Below, piece by piece: positions 48,301 to 60,776 of a stretch of 64,000 bases of DNA. The notes beneath the pieces are model-generated. The model did no database searches. It was not told the DNA's origin and saw nothing but the letters and a program-made list of their open reading frames with translations. Within the stretch, counting starts at the first letter, position 1. Each line of letters opens with the position of its first letter. This DNA is from Penelope pileata (lineage: Eukaryota; Chordata; Aves; Galliformes; Cracidae), in contig WBMW01000149.1 in assembly GCA_013396635.1 (NCBI GenBank), forward strand, positions 1-64,000. Direction: 5' to 3'. Made by a program: the position numbers and the translations under genes.

Positions 48301-49329
48301 AAGGCTGGTGTCTCTTGTAAAGTCTGATGCCTGACAGCAGAGAAGAGGTCTTTAATCTCATTCTTACTACTTTGCACTCACCAAGTTTGTGCTCAGAGAA
48401 AGCATGAAGTGACTATAAAATGTCATCAAATTGGAATAGTCTTCTCACCTCAAGAATACATGTCATGGACAGGCAAGCTGATCTGTTTGCTGATCAAGTT
48501 TATCTCCTGGGTAGCTCTTGAAAATAATTCTTCATATGTACATGACCTATGAACTGTTCATGGTAAATATTTTGTACTTTTAATTCTAGTCATATAACTC
48601 CAGTGATGAATTTGCCATCCAAGATGAGTTCAGAATGTCTCCTAAAGTCTTGCTCCTGGTGATACACTTCAATTTAAATTTACTGAAACATTTCTTTGAA
48701 ATATGGATTTTATAAAAATTCCTGTGACCTAAGGCTCATTTGCTTCTAAAATGCTTAGAAATGGTCATTGAAAAGGGAAAACAAACAAACAAACAAAAGA
48801 AAAATGAGAAAAAACAAACTACTACAGAATAAATTCAATATTTATTCCAATCAAATTGTGAAATCATTTTTTTTTCTCTAAGGTATAACTCAGTACAAAA
48901 CAACTGAGAAAGAAACTGCAAGGGAGGATTTATGATGCTTTTATACCTTCATTTGTTGTAGCAATTCTCCACTCTGCATCCCAGGCTGCAAGGTACAAGA
49001 AGTCACTCTTTGGTAGCTGGAGTAGGAAAGCATCCTTGTAATGACAGCTCCTCATCAATTGTTCCATGTGTATGAGGAGAGAAGAGGAACCTTTCAGCAT
49101 TTCTTGACACCAAAGCACTGTTCCAAAGTATGAGGTTCTTCCGATAGTTGAACCTTAAGGCAGACTTTCCCTTATTGTAATAAATGATTTAGACCAATAT
49201 CCTTAATTGTTTTTCTTCCATGGTCTTCCTCATAAATATTTGTCTTAAGGTCTCCATTATGCTGAAAACTGTTATAAATGAAAAGCTTTAGTAAGTCTGT
49301 GCAGAAATTGGCACACATACAGATCAGAC
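45301..49329. other. Unassigned intergenic DNA
   Basis: AT-rich, with no recognisable gene. It holds an (ACAA)n run at about 48776-48797. Short ORFs here show no family resemblance. Confidence 0.6.
48776..48797. repeat. (ACAA)n microsatellite
   Basis: Four to five ACAA units. Confidence 0.8.
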
Positions 49330-49612
49330 CAGAACAGAATATCCTGAGTTGGAAGGGACCCAGAAGGACCATGGAGTTCAACTCCTGACTCCATGCAGGA
49401 CCACCAAATTTCAAACCATACTTCTGAGAGATTTGTCCAAACTCTTCTTGAACTCTGGCAGGCTTGGGGCCATGACCACTGCCATGGGGACCTTGTTCCA
49501 GTGTCTGAGTACCCTCTGGTAAAGAGCCTTCCCGGCAGCTCTGTATTGTTCCCTCAAGTCCTGTTGCTGTCACCAGAGAGAAGAGAACAACATCTCCCTC
49601 TCCACCACTCAT
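49330..49612 (-). mobile_element. CR1 LINE 3' fragment, minus orientation
   Basis: Plus strand starts AACAGAATATCCTGAGTTGG followed by AAGGGACCCAGAAGGACCAT and GACTCCATGCAGGACCACC, the reverse complement of a CR1 3' end. The minus frame keeps CR1-like pieces (LVTATGLEGTIQS and QEEFGQ). Confidence 0.9.
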
Positions 49613-49633
49613 TTATCAACAGGCCACCTTCTA

Positions 49634-49731
49634 GTATTATTATTATTAGCATTAACATTAGCTTTAGCATTAGCATTATATCATTATATGTTGATTCTGC
49701 AAAATACAGGAGTTTTTTTTTTTTTTTTTTT
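49634..49731. repeat. ATT-rich simple repeat and T19 run
   Basis: TATTATTATTATTAGC followed by degenerate ATTAGC/ATTAAC units, then a 19-T run at 49713-49731. It adjoins the 5' side of the CR1 fragment. Confidence 0.8.
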
Positions 49732-52700
49732 AGTCGAGAAGTTTCAGGTAGTTAATCTGTTGATCTAAAGCTCAGAAGTAAGAGGTGGCTAAGCCAATTC
49801 CCTACATGATGTTGATTATATGGCCTGCTCTGCCTAAGCTACATTGACTCAGTGCATCCTTGAGGCTTGATTTAATCTTTGTGGCCTAAAAGAGCTAACA
49901 CTACTAATTATTTCAGCTGATAATTATTCTTGTGGAGACTTTGTCTCTCTGCTTCTTGGAAGCATATATCTTGGCCTTGTACTCAGTTTTTGCCCTGCAA
50001 CATGTTCTGGCCAACGAGAGGTGCTTCGTGCCTGCAGGGCAAGTGCCTGCTCATGAGTTGGTATCAGTGCAGTTTTGACAGCATATTGTTACAAAAATGC
50101 AGATCATTTGCACAAATATGCACATGCATGTCCTAATGAGACTGGTTGCACCAGTTTCTCCTGTCAGTAATACTTCAGTCTCTACCAGTAAGTTAAATAC
50201 TGAATTTTGCAATCTTCAGATCTGTAGCAGATTTAATGTTGCCAGACATTGTCTTAATACTAGAGAGCAGCAAAAGCCATCCACTGGTGGTGCCAGTTGA
50301 GCCAGCTCTTGAGATCTGCAGAGCTTGTGTCTCCAGCTGCATTAACACAACTCCTCTGCTCAAACTCAGGTCCTCATGGACTACAGAGCCAATGTTGAAG
50401 ATTAGTACTCTGCGTAAGGCATTGTTAAACACCAAATCAGCCAGTACTAACGTTCTGACAAGATGTGCCCCCTAAATTATGAAGCTGAACTTGACAAAGG
50501 GGGAGAAAAGATATGGTCTCTAAGCGTTTAATTGCTTTTCACCTTTGTTTCCCAAAACCTCAGTCAGAAATTAAATATTTTAAATTAAAGTCAAGTCTAT
50601 TGTCCTATGACAGTAACTGCTGATTGATTTCCTTGTCTTCATTTTGGCCCATGAGTCTTTTTGCTCTCATTCTTCCAATTTTCTCACCCATCCTGCTGGG
50701 AGGAAGGAGTAAGTAAGCAGTTGTGTCTCTGCTTGGCTGCTAGCTAGGGCCAACCCACCACATAATGCTCTTTTTTTTCTAAGGACTATTTCTTTTTTCT
50801 CTCTTAAATACTTTTTTATATTTTGTATATTTTAACTTCTTTTAGAGGACAAGAAAGTAAACTAGACAGCAATTCATATCGGAAACAGGGAGAGGGGAAA
50901 TATTTTATTAGCTCTAAAATACAACCAGGTTAACAGATGCACTTAATGACTAGGATCATGCAAGTTATGAATATATATTTGCGGTCCTTCAATTCTAAAA
51001 GAAAACTGAGTCACTCAAAAGTGCATCTATTTCGATAATGGGTACTTCTGTGGTACAAAGAAATATCTTAAAAAATAAGGCCCTATATATATTTCAGATA
51101 ATGCTCTGTGTGAGCAAAGACAGATGAGCTGGTGGGTGACGAATCTAAGGAAAGAGGGAAGATACATCCCACTATAAAAATCTCACTTGGAAATAATGGT
51201 AAAGTTACAAAGTATGTGAGAAATGAGGGGTTCAGAGATAGTAAGAACAGACTTCGACTTACCTTTATTGAAAATATATGGGAAAGAGTGTATAGAATAG
51301 AGTGTAAACATTTTATTTGTTTATTTTTGGTGGTAACTAGTTCTTCCTTTCTACAATTTAATGTCTCAATACACATGAGCTCCAATCACCTAATTATGAT
51401 AATGAAGAATTGTTTTGCTGTATGTATAATGAAACATCTGATTATTTCACAATGTTATTTTTGGAAAACCTTAAACAAACTCTAAGTAAATTAGAAGCTG
51501 TATACACTTTGTAAGGTTAAAAACAAGTTTAATTACTCCAGTAATTATTTTCTCATCAGTGTCTTAGGGCGAGTTTGTTCAGATCAAAGCATCCAAGGTG
51601 TGCTGAGGTACAAGAACCTTCGTGCTCTCTTCTTCAACACAGCTCAGTCTCTGTTCTTCTCAGGATATTTGCTTGGCCTTCAAGTCAGCTTGACTGTCTT
51701 CCTACGGCTTATTTTGGTGAAATTTCCAAACACCAAACTCCTACTATCTGCTTGTTTTTTCTAGATAAATCAACCATACCAAAGACACAATTCATGTTTC
51801 TACCAGGTGAGAGAATGAGAAGGAAACTGTATTTCCTCATGGTCAATTTTTAATTTAAATGCAAGCCTAAGTAAATAATCACGTTTATCAGTATCTTTCT
51901 CAAACAGTTGGTTTCTAGTTTTGAATTTTGCATGGAACATGGTTCTACAAAATGTACATTAAAAATTAATGAAATCAGCATGAATTAACCCAGTAAATCA
52001 CTTCTTTGTTTGTCTGGCCATATACTTTTGTATATCTTTCTTCTGTTTACTTTAATGCAAGAAGAAAAACATTCAAAATATTAATCTTACAAGGTTTTGG
52101 GTATAGATGGTTTCTCTTCAATTTGATGATGGAATTTTATTGCCAGTACTTCATTCATTAAAATTCACAAACAACAGATCTTAATCACATTGTCAGAGTA
52201 TAAAAATTATTTGAAAACAATTGAAATTCATAATATAGCATGTCAACCCAACACAGGCTATTTATGCATAGTGAACAAATTTTCTACTGTTGTAGTAGAA
52301 GTAAATGCTTTGAGCTGAGGACTCAATAGGAAATTCTGATGATACTAAGCCAATGTCAAAATGGGAAATAAGTCCTTCAGCCTGGACTTTATACGGACAT
52401 GTTATGCAGCAGGACACATTTTGGATGCTACTAGAATGCAAATATTAAACATTGATAGCTGCCTACAATGTGTTCTGTTATTGCCCAGAGTAGTCAGATG
52501 GCTAAGAGGATGTGTTTTTTCAGAATGTCCTCCTTCAGATGCTCAGTTTGATGCCATTGGCCTTGATGGGAAGACTGCTTGATCAGTGCTGAGTGTTTTG
52601 GCATCCCCAGCTGAGGAAGCCATAAAAAGTTTTGGACAGAGTCTAATAGTGCTCCTACAAAAGTTCCTCCTGCGAAAAGAGGTTTGGTTGAATAAAGGAG

Positions 52701-54279
52701 AGAGGTTTTTTTCCATATTACTCAGGAGACCAAATATCTGTCTGGACAGCTAGATTGGGCTGCAAATCACATCGGGACAACTTCTTGCCTGAGGAAGAAA
52801 TCTTTCTAGATAATACTGGAGACAAGCCAGAGAGATTGGTTATTGTAGACTAGCCTGAGAAATAGTCAATACTCTATGACGGTTCACAGCAAGCTAATCA
52901 AATGTATTCTAAAGCAGTTAGCTGTCTTGAATGCTGGGGAAATAAAGCTACTTTATTAGAACTTCCCTACTAGCTTTTCATGTTCTGTGGATCATCAGGG
53001 CACTTATTGTTATCCTGGTATTGACTATGTAAATCAGAGGTGAGGCGAGGATTACATAAAACACAATAAGAAACTACTGTGAAGTTTGCCACAAATCCTC
53101 AATGGGCTCAAAATCAACTGGAGGTAAAATTAATGGTCAGCTGTTAAGAGCCCAGGTAACACTGCAATACAGAAAGAATAACTCTAGTAGTTATGCCATC
53201 TCCTAACAATTAGTACTAAATTTCTCCTACAATCTAATCCTTAAGAAAATACTTGCTTTCCTAATATCCTGCCACATCAATCCATCTGGACAATTCCACC
53301 CATCACAACAGACTTACAAAAGGATAGGTTTTGAATGATCTTTTAAAGTCAACATATTTTGTTGCTGAGAAAGAGAGAAAAAATTCTGACTGATGGACTT
53401 TCCTCAAATCCTGACTCTCAAGCACCATCCTGGCTAGGAAGATTCTGTACATGTTCTGAACAAGGCCACACTGACCAAGTTGTGCAAGACATCAGCCTGT
53501 TTTTAAAGTCTTTTTCTTGAGTCAAACCTTAATCATGTTTAAGAAATGGGGAGGGAACATTTACATTTGTTGGCCGCATAATCTCCCAAAGTGAAGGAGA
53601 AATATATCTAAGAAGAAAAAAATATCACAAGTGGTGAGAAATTTCTCCATTTCAAGAACAATAAATAGAAAATGTCCAGTATGCAGAAGTCAACATCACC
53701 TTGTTTTTTACTTTATTTGGTGTCACAAGAGTATCAATAGATAACCTAAGCAGTTCACACTGCATCTACAGAATAAACTGTGGTATCCATTTCAACACTA
53801 CAAAATAGTTGTTGAAGCGCAAAAACTTGCAGCATTACTTTGATCGCCAAGGACATTCCATTGCTCTGCAAATCTATTAACAAAACTACAAAACACAGGA
53901 TTTTGCACTCTGAGGAAGAAAAATAAAACAATGAAAGACTCCTAATTATAAGAAGGGGGAAGAAAAGAAGGAGGTTATAGTCTCCAGCAGAAGAATTCTT
54001 GGTAGCATAATTTATTGATGAATGAAAAAGCCTGAACAGGAGAACAAGTCTCTGAATAAAATACCATCTTATAAAATAATATCTAAATCTGTCAATCCTG
54101 TCTTACAGTAGAGTATACTTCAGAAAGCATTGATAGTATCATCTCTCCAAAGGTCACAACCCCACATCATTATATAAATATTTGTCCATCAAAAATATTT
54201 GTGCAGTCTTGTATGCATAGCAACTTCATCTGAGGTAAGGATGAACTCATGCTGACGTGAGCTTTATAGTATAGCTTGG
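49732..54279. other. Unassigned intergenic DNA
   Basis: AT-rich, with no recognisable transposon or gene. ORFs at 51083-51485 (both strands) and 51575-51853 show no signature. Confidence 0.55.
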
Positions 54280-54632
54280 TTCTGGGGAAGAAGAGGCTCA
54301 GGGGGGATCTTATCAAAGTCTATAAATAACTGAAGTGTGGCCACAAAGAGGATGGAGCCAGGCTCTTCTCAGTGGTGTCCAGTACTAGGACAAGAGGCAA
54401 TGGGCAATAACTGGAACACAAAATGTTCTGTCTAAATATGAGAAAGCATGTCTTTCCTATGTGGGTGATGTAGTAGTAGGATAGGTCACTCAGAGAAATT
54501 GAGGAGTTTCTCTCCTTGGAGATCTTCAAGAGCTTCCTGGACATGCTCCTGGACAACCTGCTCTAGGTATCCCTAGAGGGACTTGAGTATCTCCAGAGGT
54601 TCCTTTCAGCTTTCCCATTCTGTAATTCAGTG
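54280..54632 (+). mobile_element. CR1 LINE 3' fragment, first of three in a row
   Basis: Starts at the segment GGGAAGAAGAGGCTCAGGGG and ends with CCCATTCTGTAATTCAGTG. Strongly diverged, frame destroyed. Confidence 0.88.
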
Positions 54633-55498
54633 GTCCTGTTTAACATCCTTATCAGCGACCTGGAGGAGGTGACAGAGTGCTGCTTGATGATCAAGTTTGG
54701 AGATGACACCAAGTTGGAGAAAGCAATTGGCATGCTGTAGGGACAGGCTGCCATTCAGAGGGACCTGGACAGGCTGGAGGAATAGCCCAACGTAAGGTAC
54801 AAGAAGTACAAATGCTAAAGTCCTGCACCTTGTTTGGACTAAGCTTTTGCTGCTCTGGGGCTGCTGGCATACAACATGAGCTAGGAGTGTTCCATGGCTG
54901 CAAATAAGCTAAGTAGCACTGTGGGCTCTACATAAAGGAGCTGAGCCAGTGGATGGAAGGAAGTGACTATTTCTCTCCTGGCAGTCAGGCCTCAGCTGGA
55001 GTACTGTATCCTATTCTGGGCTCCCCAGTATAAAAAAGACAGGGACCTCGTGGAAAGAGTCCAGCGGAGGACCACAAAGATGATAAAGGGCCTGGAGCAT
55101 CTCCCTTATGAGGAGAGGCTCAGTAATCTGGGTCTGTTCAGCCTGGAGAGAAGAAGGCTGAGAGGGGACCTGGTCAATGTTTATAAATATCTTAGGTGTG
55201 GGAGGCAAATGGACGTGGGGAATCTCTTGTCAGTGGGACAGGATAAGGGGAAATGGCCTAAACTGGAGCACAGGAAGTTCCGCACCAACATGCGGAAGAA
55301 CTTCATGGTGCGGGTGACTGAGTACTGGAACAGGCTGCCCAGGGAGGCTGTGGAGTCTCCTTCCCTGGAGATAATTCAAGACCCACCTGGACGCCTACCT
55401 GTGCAAACTGCACTAGGGAACCTGCTTTGGCAGGGGGGTTGGACTCCATGATCTCTCGAGGTCCCTTCCAACCCCTACAATTCTGTGATTCTGTGATA
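54633..55498 (+). mobile_element. CR1 LINE with readable RT C-terminus, second of three
   Basis: Begins within ORF2 (CTTATCAGCGACCTGGAGGA) and ends with TACAATTCTGTGATTCTGTG. A 162-codon frame at 54963-55451 shows RPQLEYCILFWAPQYKKD, RVQRRTTKMIKGLEH, LGLFSLERRRLRGDL and YWNRLPREAVESPSLE. The frame shifts near its end and the earlier part has stops. It is the best preserved of the three and lies exactly between the other two. Confidence 0.94.
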
Positions 55499-55990
55499 TC
55501 TAGATATTGCATGCAATGTTGTGATCCTCAGTACAAGAAAGATGTTGATCAAATAGAGTGAGCTCAGTGGAAGGTTATATGGTGAGAAGCTGGGACAATT
55601 CTCTGTGAGAATTGTTCTTGTCCAGCCTGGAGAAAAGATGGTTTCAGAGGTCCTGCCAGAAGCCTGTCAGGGCTTAGAGGGAAGTTATTGAGAAGACAGG
55701 ATCAGGCTCTTCATGGTTGTGCATGGCAGGAGGCTGAGATGTAATGGTTTAAAATGAGAGAATTCACAGAGCAGCTCAGATTAGATATAACACATACAAA
55801 AATAGATTGACCATGAAGACATTTAAGCAGTGGAATGGAGTACAAAGAGAGACTTCGCAGGAAGTTTTCAAGACTGTACAAAGCCGTGTAACAACGTGAG
55901 TTGATCTCTGTGCTCGTCCTGCTCTGAGAAGGAGGTTGAACAAGAGATGTCCTGGGGTCTCTTCCCATCTGAATTTCCCTATGTATTCTT
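55499..55990 (+). mobile_element. Old CR1 LINE 3' fragment, third of three
   Basis: Matches the CR1 order at lower identity: TGATCCTCAGTACAAGAAAG (compare the cleaner copy), CCAGCCTGGAGAAAAGATGG, CAGTGGAATGGAGTACAAAG, and a decayed tail near CTATGTATTCT. No coding frame survives. Confidence 0.8.
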
Positions 55991-58900
55991 GAAAATATGT
56001 GTAGGTAAATATTTCTCCTTATAGATTCTTGTTTATCAATGTAAAGGTCTCTAATTTATACCGGTATGTACTTTTCTAAGAAAAGTTATTCCATGCAGGA
56101 AGTAAACCCCAGTAATCAAACAAACAAACTCAAACAAACTAGATGAGTTCCTTAAACTTCATTAGAAATGATTCACTTAGTTTTTTTAATAGACCTGAGT
56201 CAGTATTTCATGTAAATACACAAATATTCACCATGAAATAATCAAATTTCAGGTGACTCAGCACTTAGATCACATGGTATGATTCCACCCCATTCCTGGA
56301 TGAGTTTATTAATCATAGTCAGGCATGGATATTTACTGTTATGAAGAATAAGCTTCCCTTTAAAAAATGTCTTGTAATTATTCCTTACAAGTCCCTGTTC
56401 TGGTACATTTAATGGAAATTGGATTTACTTATCAAAACATTACAAAAAGAGGCACAAATATAGTGCAAACACTGCCATTGGAAGTCTTTTTAAAATCATA
56501 TTAAAGGCAAAATTTTGTGATTTCAGCAGTCTTACTTGTTATTCAGTTACTGCTAACCTGTACACATGTAAGTGCAGGAGAACCAAGTTATGGTTCGTCA
56601 AGATGAGAGAAATGTCATACATGCAAAAGGGAGCTGTGAAGACAAATATAGTAGTAGTCAGCTTTTATTGCTTTATTATCAGTTGCATATACTTCACCAG
56701 AAGAAAAATGAACACAAAACTCATGATGAATGTCTTAGACTCTTAGTTATCATAGCAGTTAAAGAAATCTCTGGATAAGATTAAATTAAAATAATTTTGT
56801 AGAAAACCCTTATCAGTATTACCAATTCTTTTCAGGTTTCTTATATAGCCTTTCTTCCCATTCTAATTATCCCAATCATTGTAAGCTATCATGGGTATGT
56901 GCTTATGTAATTTTCCTACAATCATTTCCTCTTAAGATTATTGAATATCTAGAAACTGTTATTACTGGGAAATAGAAGTATTACTAATTTCAAAGTAAAA
57001 TAATTTAAGTGCAACTTAAAAATGTGAAAGGCGACTCCAGAGAATTTAATATGGAGGAGAGTAATCCATTGCAATGAATATTTAATTTCCAAAGTGGAAG
57101 TGTAAGGCTACAGTTATAAAAGATTCACATACCATTTAAAAAGCTTTAGTTAGCCTAAACTACAAACATCAAAGTCATTCTTTCATAAACATAATGCACA
57201 ACTGTGTAAATTCCAGGGTTTGAGGGCTTTCCTCTTGCCAGGATCCTGTTTGCCACTATACTCATGCCACAGGTGACAATTTGAAAAGACAAGAAACATG
57301 AAAACAGATATTCCAACTTCTAAGTAAAAAGAGGAGGGGGAAGGTAGAAAGAAAGAGTGAATTAAAATACTTCAAAAGTAATAACATAATGAGTTTACTA
57401 AGTTTAAAAAAACATATGTAAGGATCAGATGAACAAGCTGGTCGGGGACAGGTCAGTATGGTCACTGCCAGAGTCTTCGTCTGCTACATTTTTTAGCATC
57501 ATTAACACTTGACCCAGAAGTCAGTACCCTGGCAGATTTTTATAGCATGGTGGGTCTGTTTAGAAGCTAATTACTGTCCAGAAATTAAGAGCAATAGAGT
57601 TTCTCATTTTTAAAACTAATGGAATGACGGCAAAGTATGTGATTGCAAAATTGGAGGTATCAGAGTGAGGAAAACCAATCTACAGACCTTGCAGCAATTT
57701 TGTATGAAAGTCAGACATTAAAGACTCAACAGATAAAGGGCTTTAAGCACTCTAGGTACCCATAGCTGCCCAATAACATACACTACACTGACTCAGATTC
57801 TCTCCTCAGCCTAAATCCCTTGTTGCAAAAGAAATCAATGATCTCTGAAAGTGAACTGTGTATGTGATGCAGTTCCTATAGTTTAGTTTGCAGCTTACAG
57901 CTGGCCTGAACATAACCTAGGGCAGCTCTAGGGCAGCTCTAGTTTAGAATTATTTCTTCAGATACTTGTAACTTAGGTTATCAGAGCTCCATTCTGCTTT
58001 CCCTGTTTATCACATGTAAATATAGTTTAGCGATTTGTACTCAACCAAAGGAAAAACCGTCGCTGTCCTGACTAATCTTCATATCAATGGGGCCAGATCA
58101 AATGGGATGTTTTGTTGGAAAGTGGTCAGATAATCTGACCCAAAGGACTGAAAAACACCAATACAAAATATCTGAAGCAAATATGAGACCTGGATATAAT
58201 CCCAGGTGTATGCTTTATTTTTCCAAAGCGCAGCCTGAGCCAAACTCACCATTCAATATTTGCAAGAAAAAACAAAAGCTATAAAATTCTTGGTTCTACT
58301 TAAATTCCTTTTTTCCTGCTACAGTGATATAGAAAGATTTTACACCTGCTGTATGTGGGCAGCTACCAATTTACTCAGCATTTGGGAATCCCCAGATGGC
58401 ATAAGAGAGGAAAAAGCTTTTGCACAACATACTGTAATAGTTCTGGGCAGAAGAACGTTCCTAGGAGAACTAAAACAGCACTCCAATTTACTTGGGGGCT
58501 TGTTCACCACAGTGCTAAAATCACTGAAAACATTGAACCAGCTGAGCTGGTGAAAATCAAATCTGTGTAGCTTCATTTTTCAGCCCACAGCATGGCCCAG
58601 GAAGTGATAATTAAGTCAATATGACAAGCAATTCAAAAGAGCCTGATCGTTTTGGCTTCTTCTCAGGAGAGCTGGGAACCATTTTAAGGCAAAAGTTGAG
58701 TCATACTTTCTCGTTCACTCCTAAAGCAGAATGAAAATCCTGTTCAATGGACTTCCCTGGCTTTTACTAGTCAGAAAGATAATCTTGAGAAAATAAAGAA
58801 AAGACGCAGTCATCCTTTCTTGATTTTGGCACGGAAATCTTAACAGCTTCACTGAATCTCTAGTAAGGTTGGATATTTCCTATATAAAGTAAATAAAAAA

Positions 58901-59896
58901 TGTTAAAAAATCAAAATCGACTATTTGTTGTCATCACGAGCTCCATTTGACAAACCATCAGGATGGGGACAAATAGCTACAGAGAGGGGAATTTGTGGAC
59001 AACTTGATCTTTAGGTAGAACAAGTTCATTGTATTTCTTCTGCGTTAAATGCCACTGCATCATTTAGACACACAATAGACTCAGTCATATAGATAACAGT
59101 AATCTGGTTTCCTTATTCCAGATTTCTCATTGTCTAATTACATTATCTTCTCATTAATTATTTTGGACGTATGGGGAGCTTTCATTTTCAGACTAGCACT
59201 AGGAATGTCTGCTTTCTCGATGTTTTACACAGTTGAAGTAGTCTTTAGCTTTGGCCAGATTTCATTCTTTCTTACATCAAAAAAAGTATTATTGAAATAA
59301 ATGCAACTCTCCTGCAATGAAGTAAATAAATGTCTAATCTAGCTTCTGTTTTGTGGAATGTTTCTGGAAAATTATTGAGCTTCTGCATTAAATCATAGTC
59401 TACAACTAATATCCTCTTGCAATTGTGCTTTTGAGTCTGTCTAAAACTATTTCTAGAGAATTACCAAAATCTTCTGGATTTTGGTATACAATGCCAGGCA
59501 GACACTTAACCATTTTTACTTAAATTTATCTAATATCTTGATTCTGATATATCTGTCTATCTCTACTTATTTAATGCAAAGGTGTGCAGCAGCATTAAAA
59601 GTTTTTAACTGAATCTAGCAGAGGTTTAAAAAGCATTTGTTAAAATTTAAAAGAAAACCACGTTTTGGGCATTTGACCTTTATAATACCATAAGATAGAG
59701 AAGTTAAGTAAGTGCAACAGATGTGTTTCAAATGTATATTTGCTTTGAACCTGGCAAGAAATATCACATATTGAGAGAAGATTAATAACAGATACATAAT
59801 GAAGAACTCTTTCTGCATGTCAAATCAAATCTTTCCCAGCACTTTTTGCTAGCATTCTCTAAGAGTAATTGCAGAGGTTAACTTCTCTATGTAATT
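55991..59896. other. Unassigned intergenic DNA
   Basis: AT-rich, with no recognisable gene. Overlapping ORFs at 58260-58576 on both strands have no family signature that I can name. A small duplication AGGGCAGCTCT lies near 57921-57942. Confidence 0.55.
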
Positions 59897-60768
59897 CATG
59901 AGTGTCCAACCTTCTGGCTTGCCTGGGCCTCATTGAATAAAGAGGAATTCTCTTGGGCCACATATAAAATATATAATATGGTTAATGTATACAATTAACA
60001 GGACTTATTTTATTTTTTTATATTTTTATTAAAACATAAAAAAAAAATCTCCAACAAATACATAAAACTAGTAGGATATTTGACCTTGTTTTTGCGAAAC
60101 TAATGCATCAGTCTGGTTCAATGGAAGTGGTTACAATTCTCAGTAAGTTCCCAAGGAGCTCGTCAGAGATTTCTGATGAAATTTTACTCGCCCTGTGCTT
60201 CATCCTTGCAAACAGTTGTCCACAAATGTATGTACTGCCGAAAAGCGATTACGTGACTAGTGAAGCGAGGGATATTTTTCTGTTAAGACAGGTCTCAGAA
60301 AAGTCTAGTAGAAAGATGATCAGATTTTTCTTTAAGTTGAATGTCTGAATGCGCCTCTATACCTTCCATTTGAAAATTTGCAGCAGGTAATGTCTTTATG
60401 TTGACTGGAAATAGAGTTGCAAACATATAAAAAAAATTATGATTTTTTCTGCAATCTTGAAACCTATTCTCAAATTCCTTTATCAAAGCAGAAAGCAAGG
60501 CTGCATGTTTTTCACTGTTCACAGGACGGCATTTAACCAATGCATCAAAATGCATAAAATTATTTGTCATAACTTGAGTTAGCACTGCACTGCACCCTCC
60601 CCTTGTCCTGGCTTCAGCTCAGACAGTGCTAGGTGCTGAGTGACGGGTGTGAGCCTGGGCCGGGCCTGGCTGGGCTGCCACCATGATGGCTTGGCTGCAG
60701 GGGTCAGGTCACATTAGGAGCCATGCCAGGCTGCATGTGGCTTGTGGACCATGTGTTGGGCATGCCTG
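59897..60768 (-). mobile_element. hAT-Charlie-like DNA transposon remnant
   Basis: The left end CATGAGTGTCCAACCTTCTGG and the reverse complement of the right end, CAGGCATGCCCAACACATGG, form imperfect terminal inverted repeats of the hAT CA..GTGTCCAAC type. The following GCCTGGGCC and GGGCCACATATAAAAT are familiar from Charlie-type elements. Flanks ATGTAATT and AATAATTA share TAATT, a plausible decayed 8-bp duplication. On the minus strand the last part of a transposase is readable: KEFENRFQDC and LFPVNIKTLP near 60470-60390, then, after a frameshift, TYICGQLFARMKHRASK and EISDELLGNLL ending at TGA 60110-60108. That is the hAT C-terminal dimerisation region also found in host proteins such as GTF2IRD2. 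The catalytic core is mostly missing, so it is a dead, deleted copy. Confidence 0.85.
60295..60585 (-). pseudogene. hAT transposase C-terminal fragment
   Basis: A 96-codon open piece of the transposase inside the element above. It includes FENRFQDCRKN and the following Phe-rich segment typical of GTF2IRD2/ZBED-type hAT transposases, then goes out of frame before the conserved C-terminal block at about 60240-60108. It is not a host gene: no promoter, truncated at both sides. Confidence 0.75.
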
Positions 60769-60776
60769 AATAATTA

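Noticed and set aside
52361..52582. Possible hemopexin-like repeat (CPPSDAQFDAIGLDGKTA at the end of a 73-codon plus ORF)
   Set aside because: The resemblance is limited to about a dozen residues, a stop follows at once, and neither the continuing beta-propeller motif nor splice signals are visible.
13045..55990. CR1 reverse-transcriptase pieces as host genes
   Set aside because: They match the CR1 ORF2 C-terminus and end in CR1 tails; all are 5'-truncated and lack the catalytic core.
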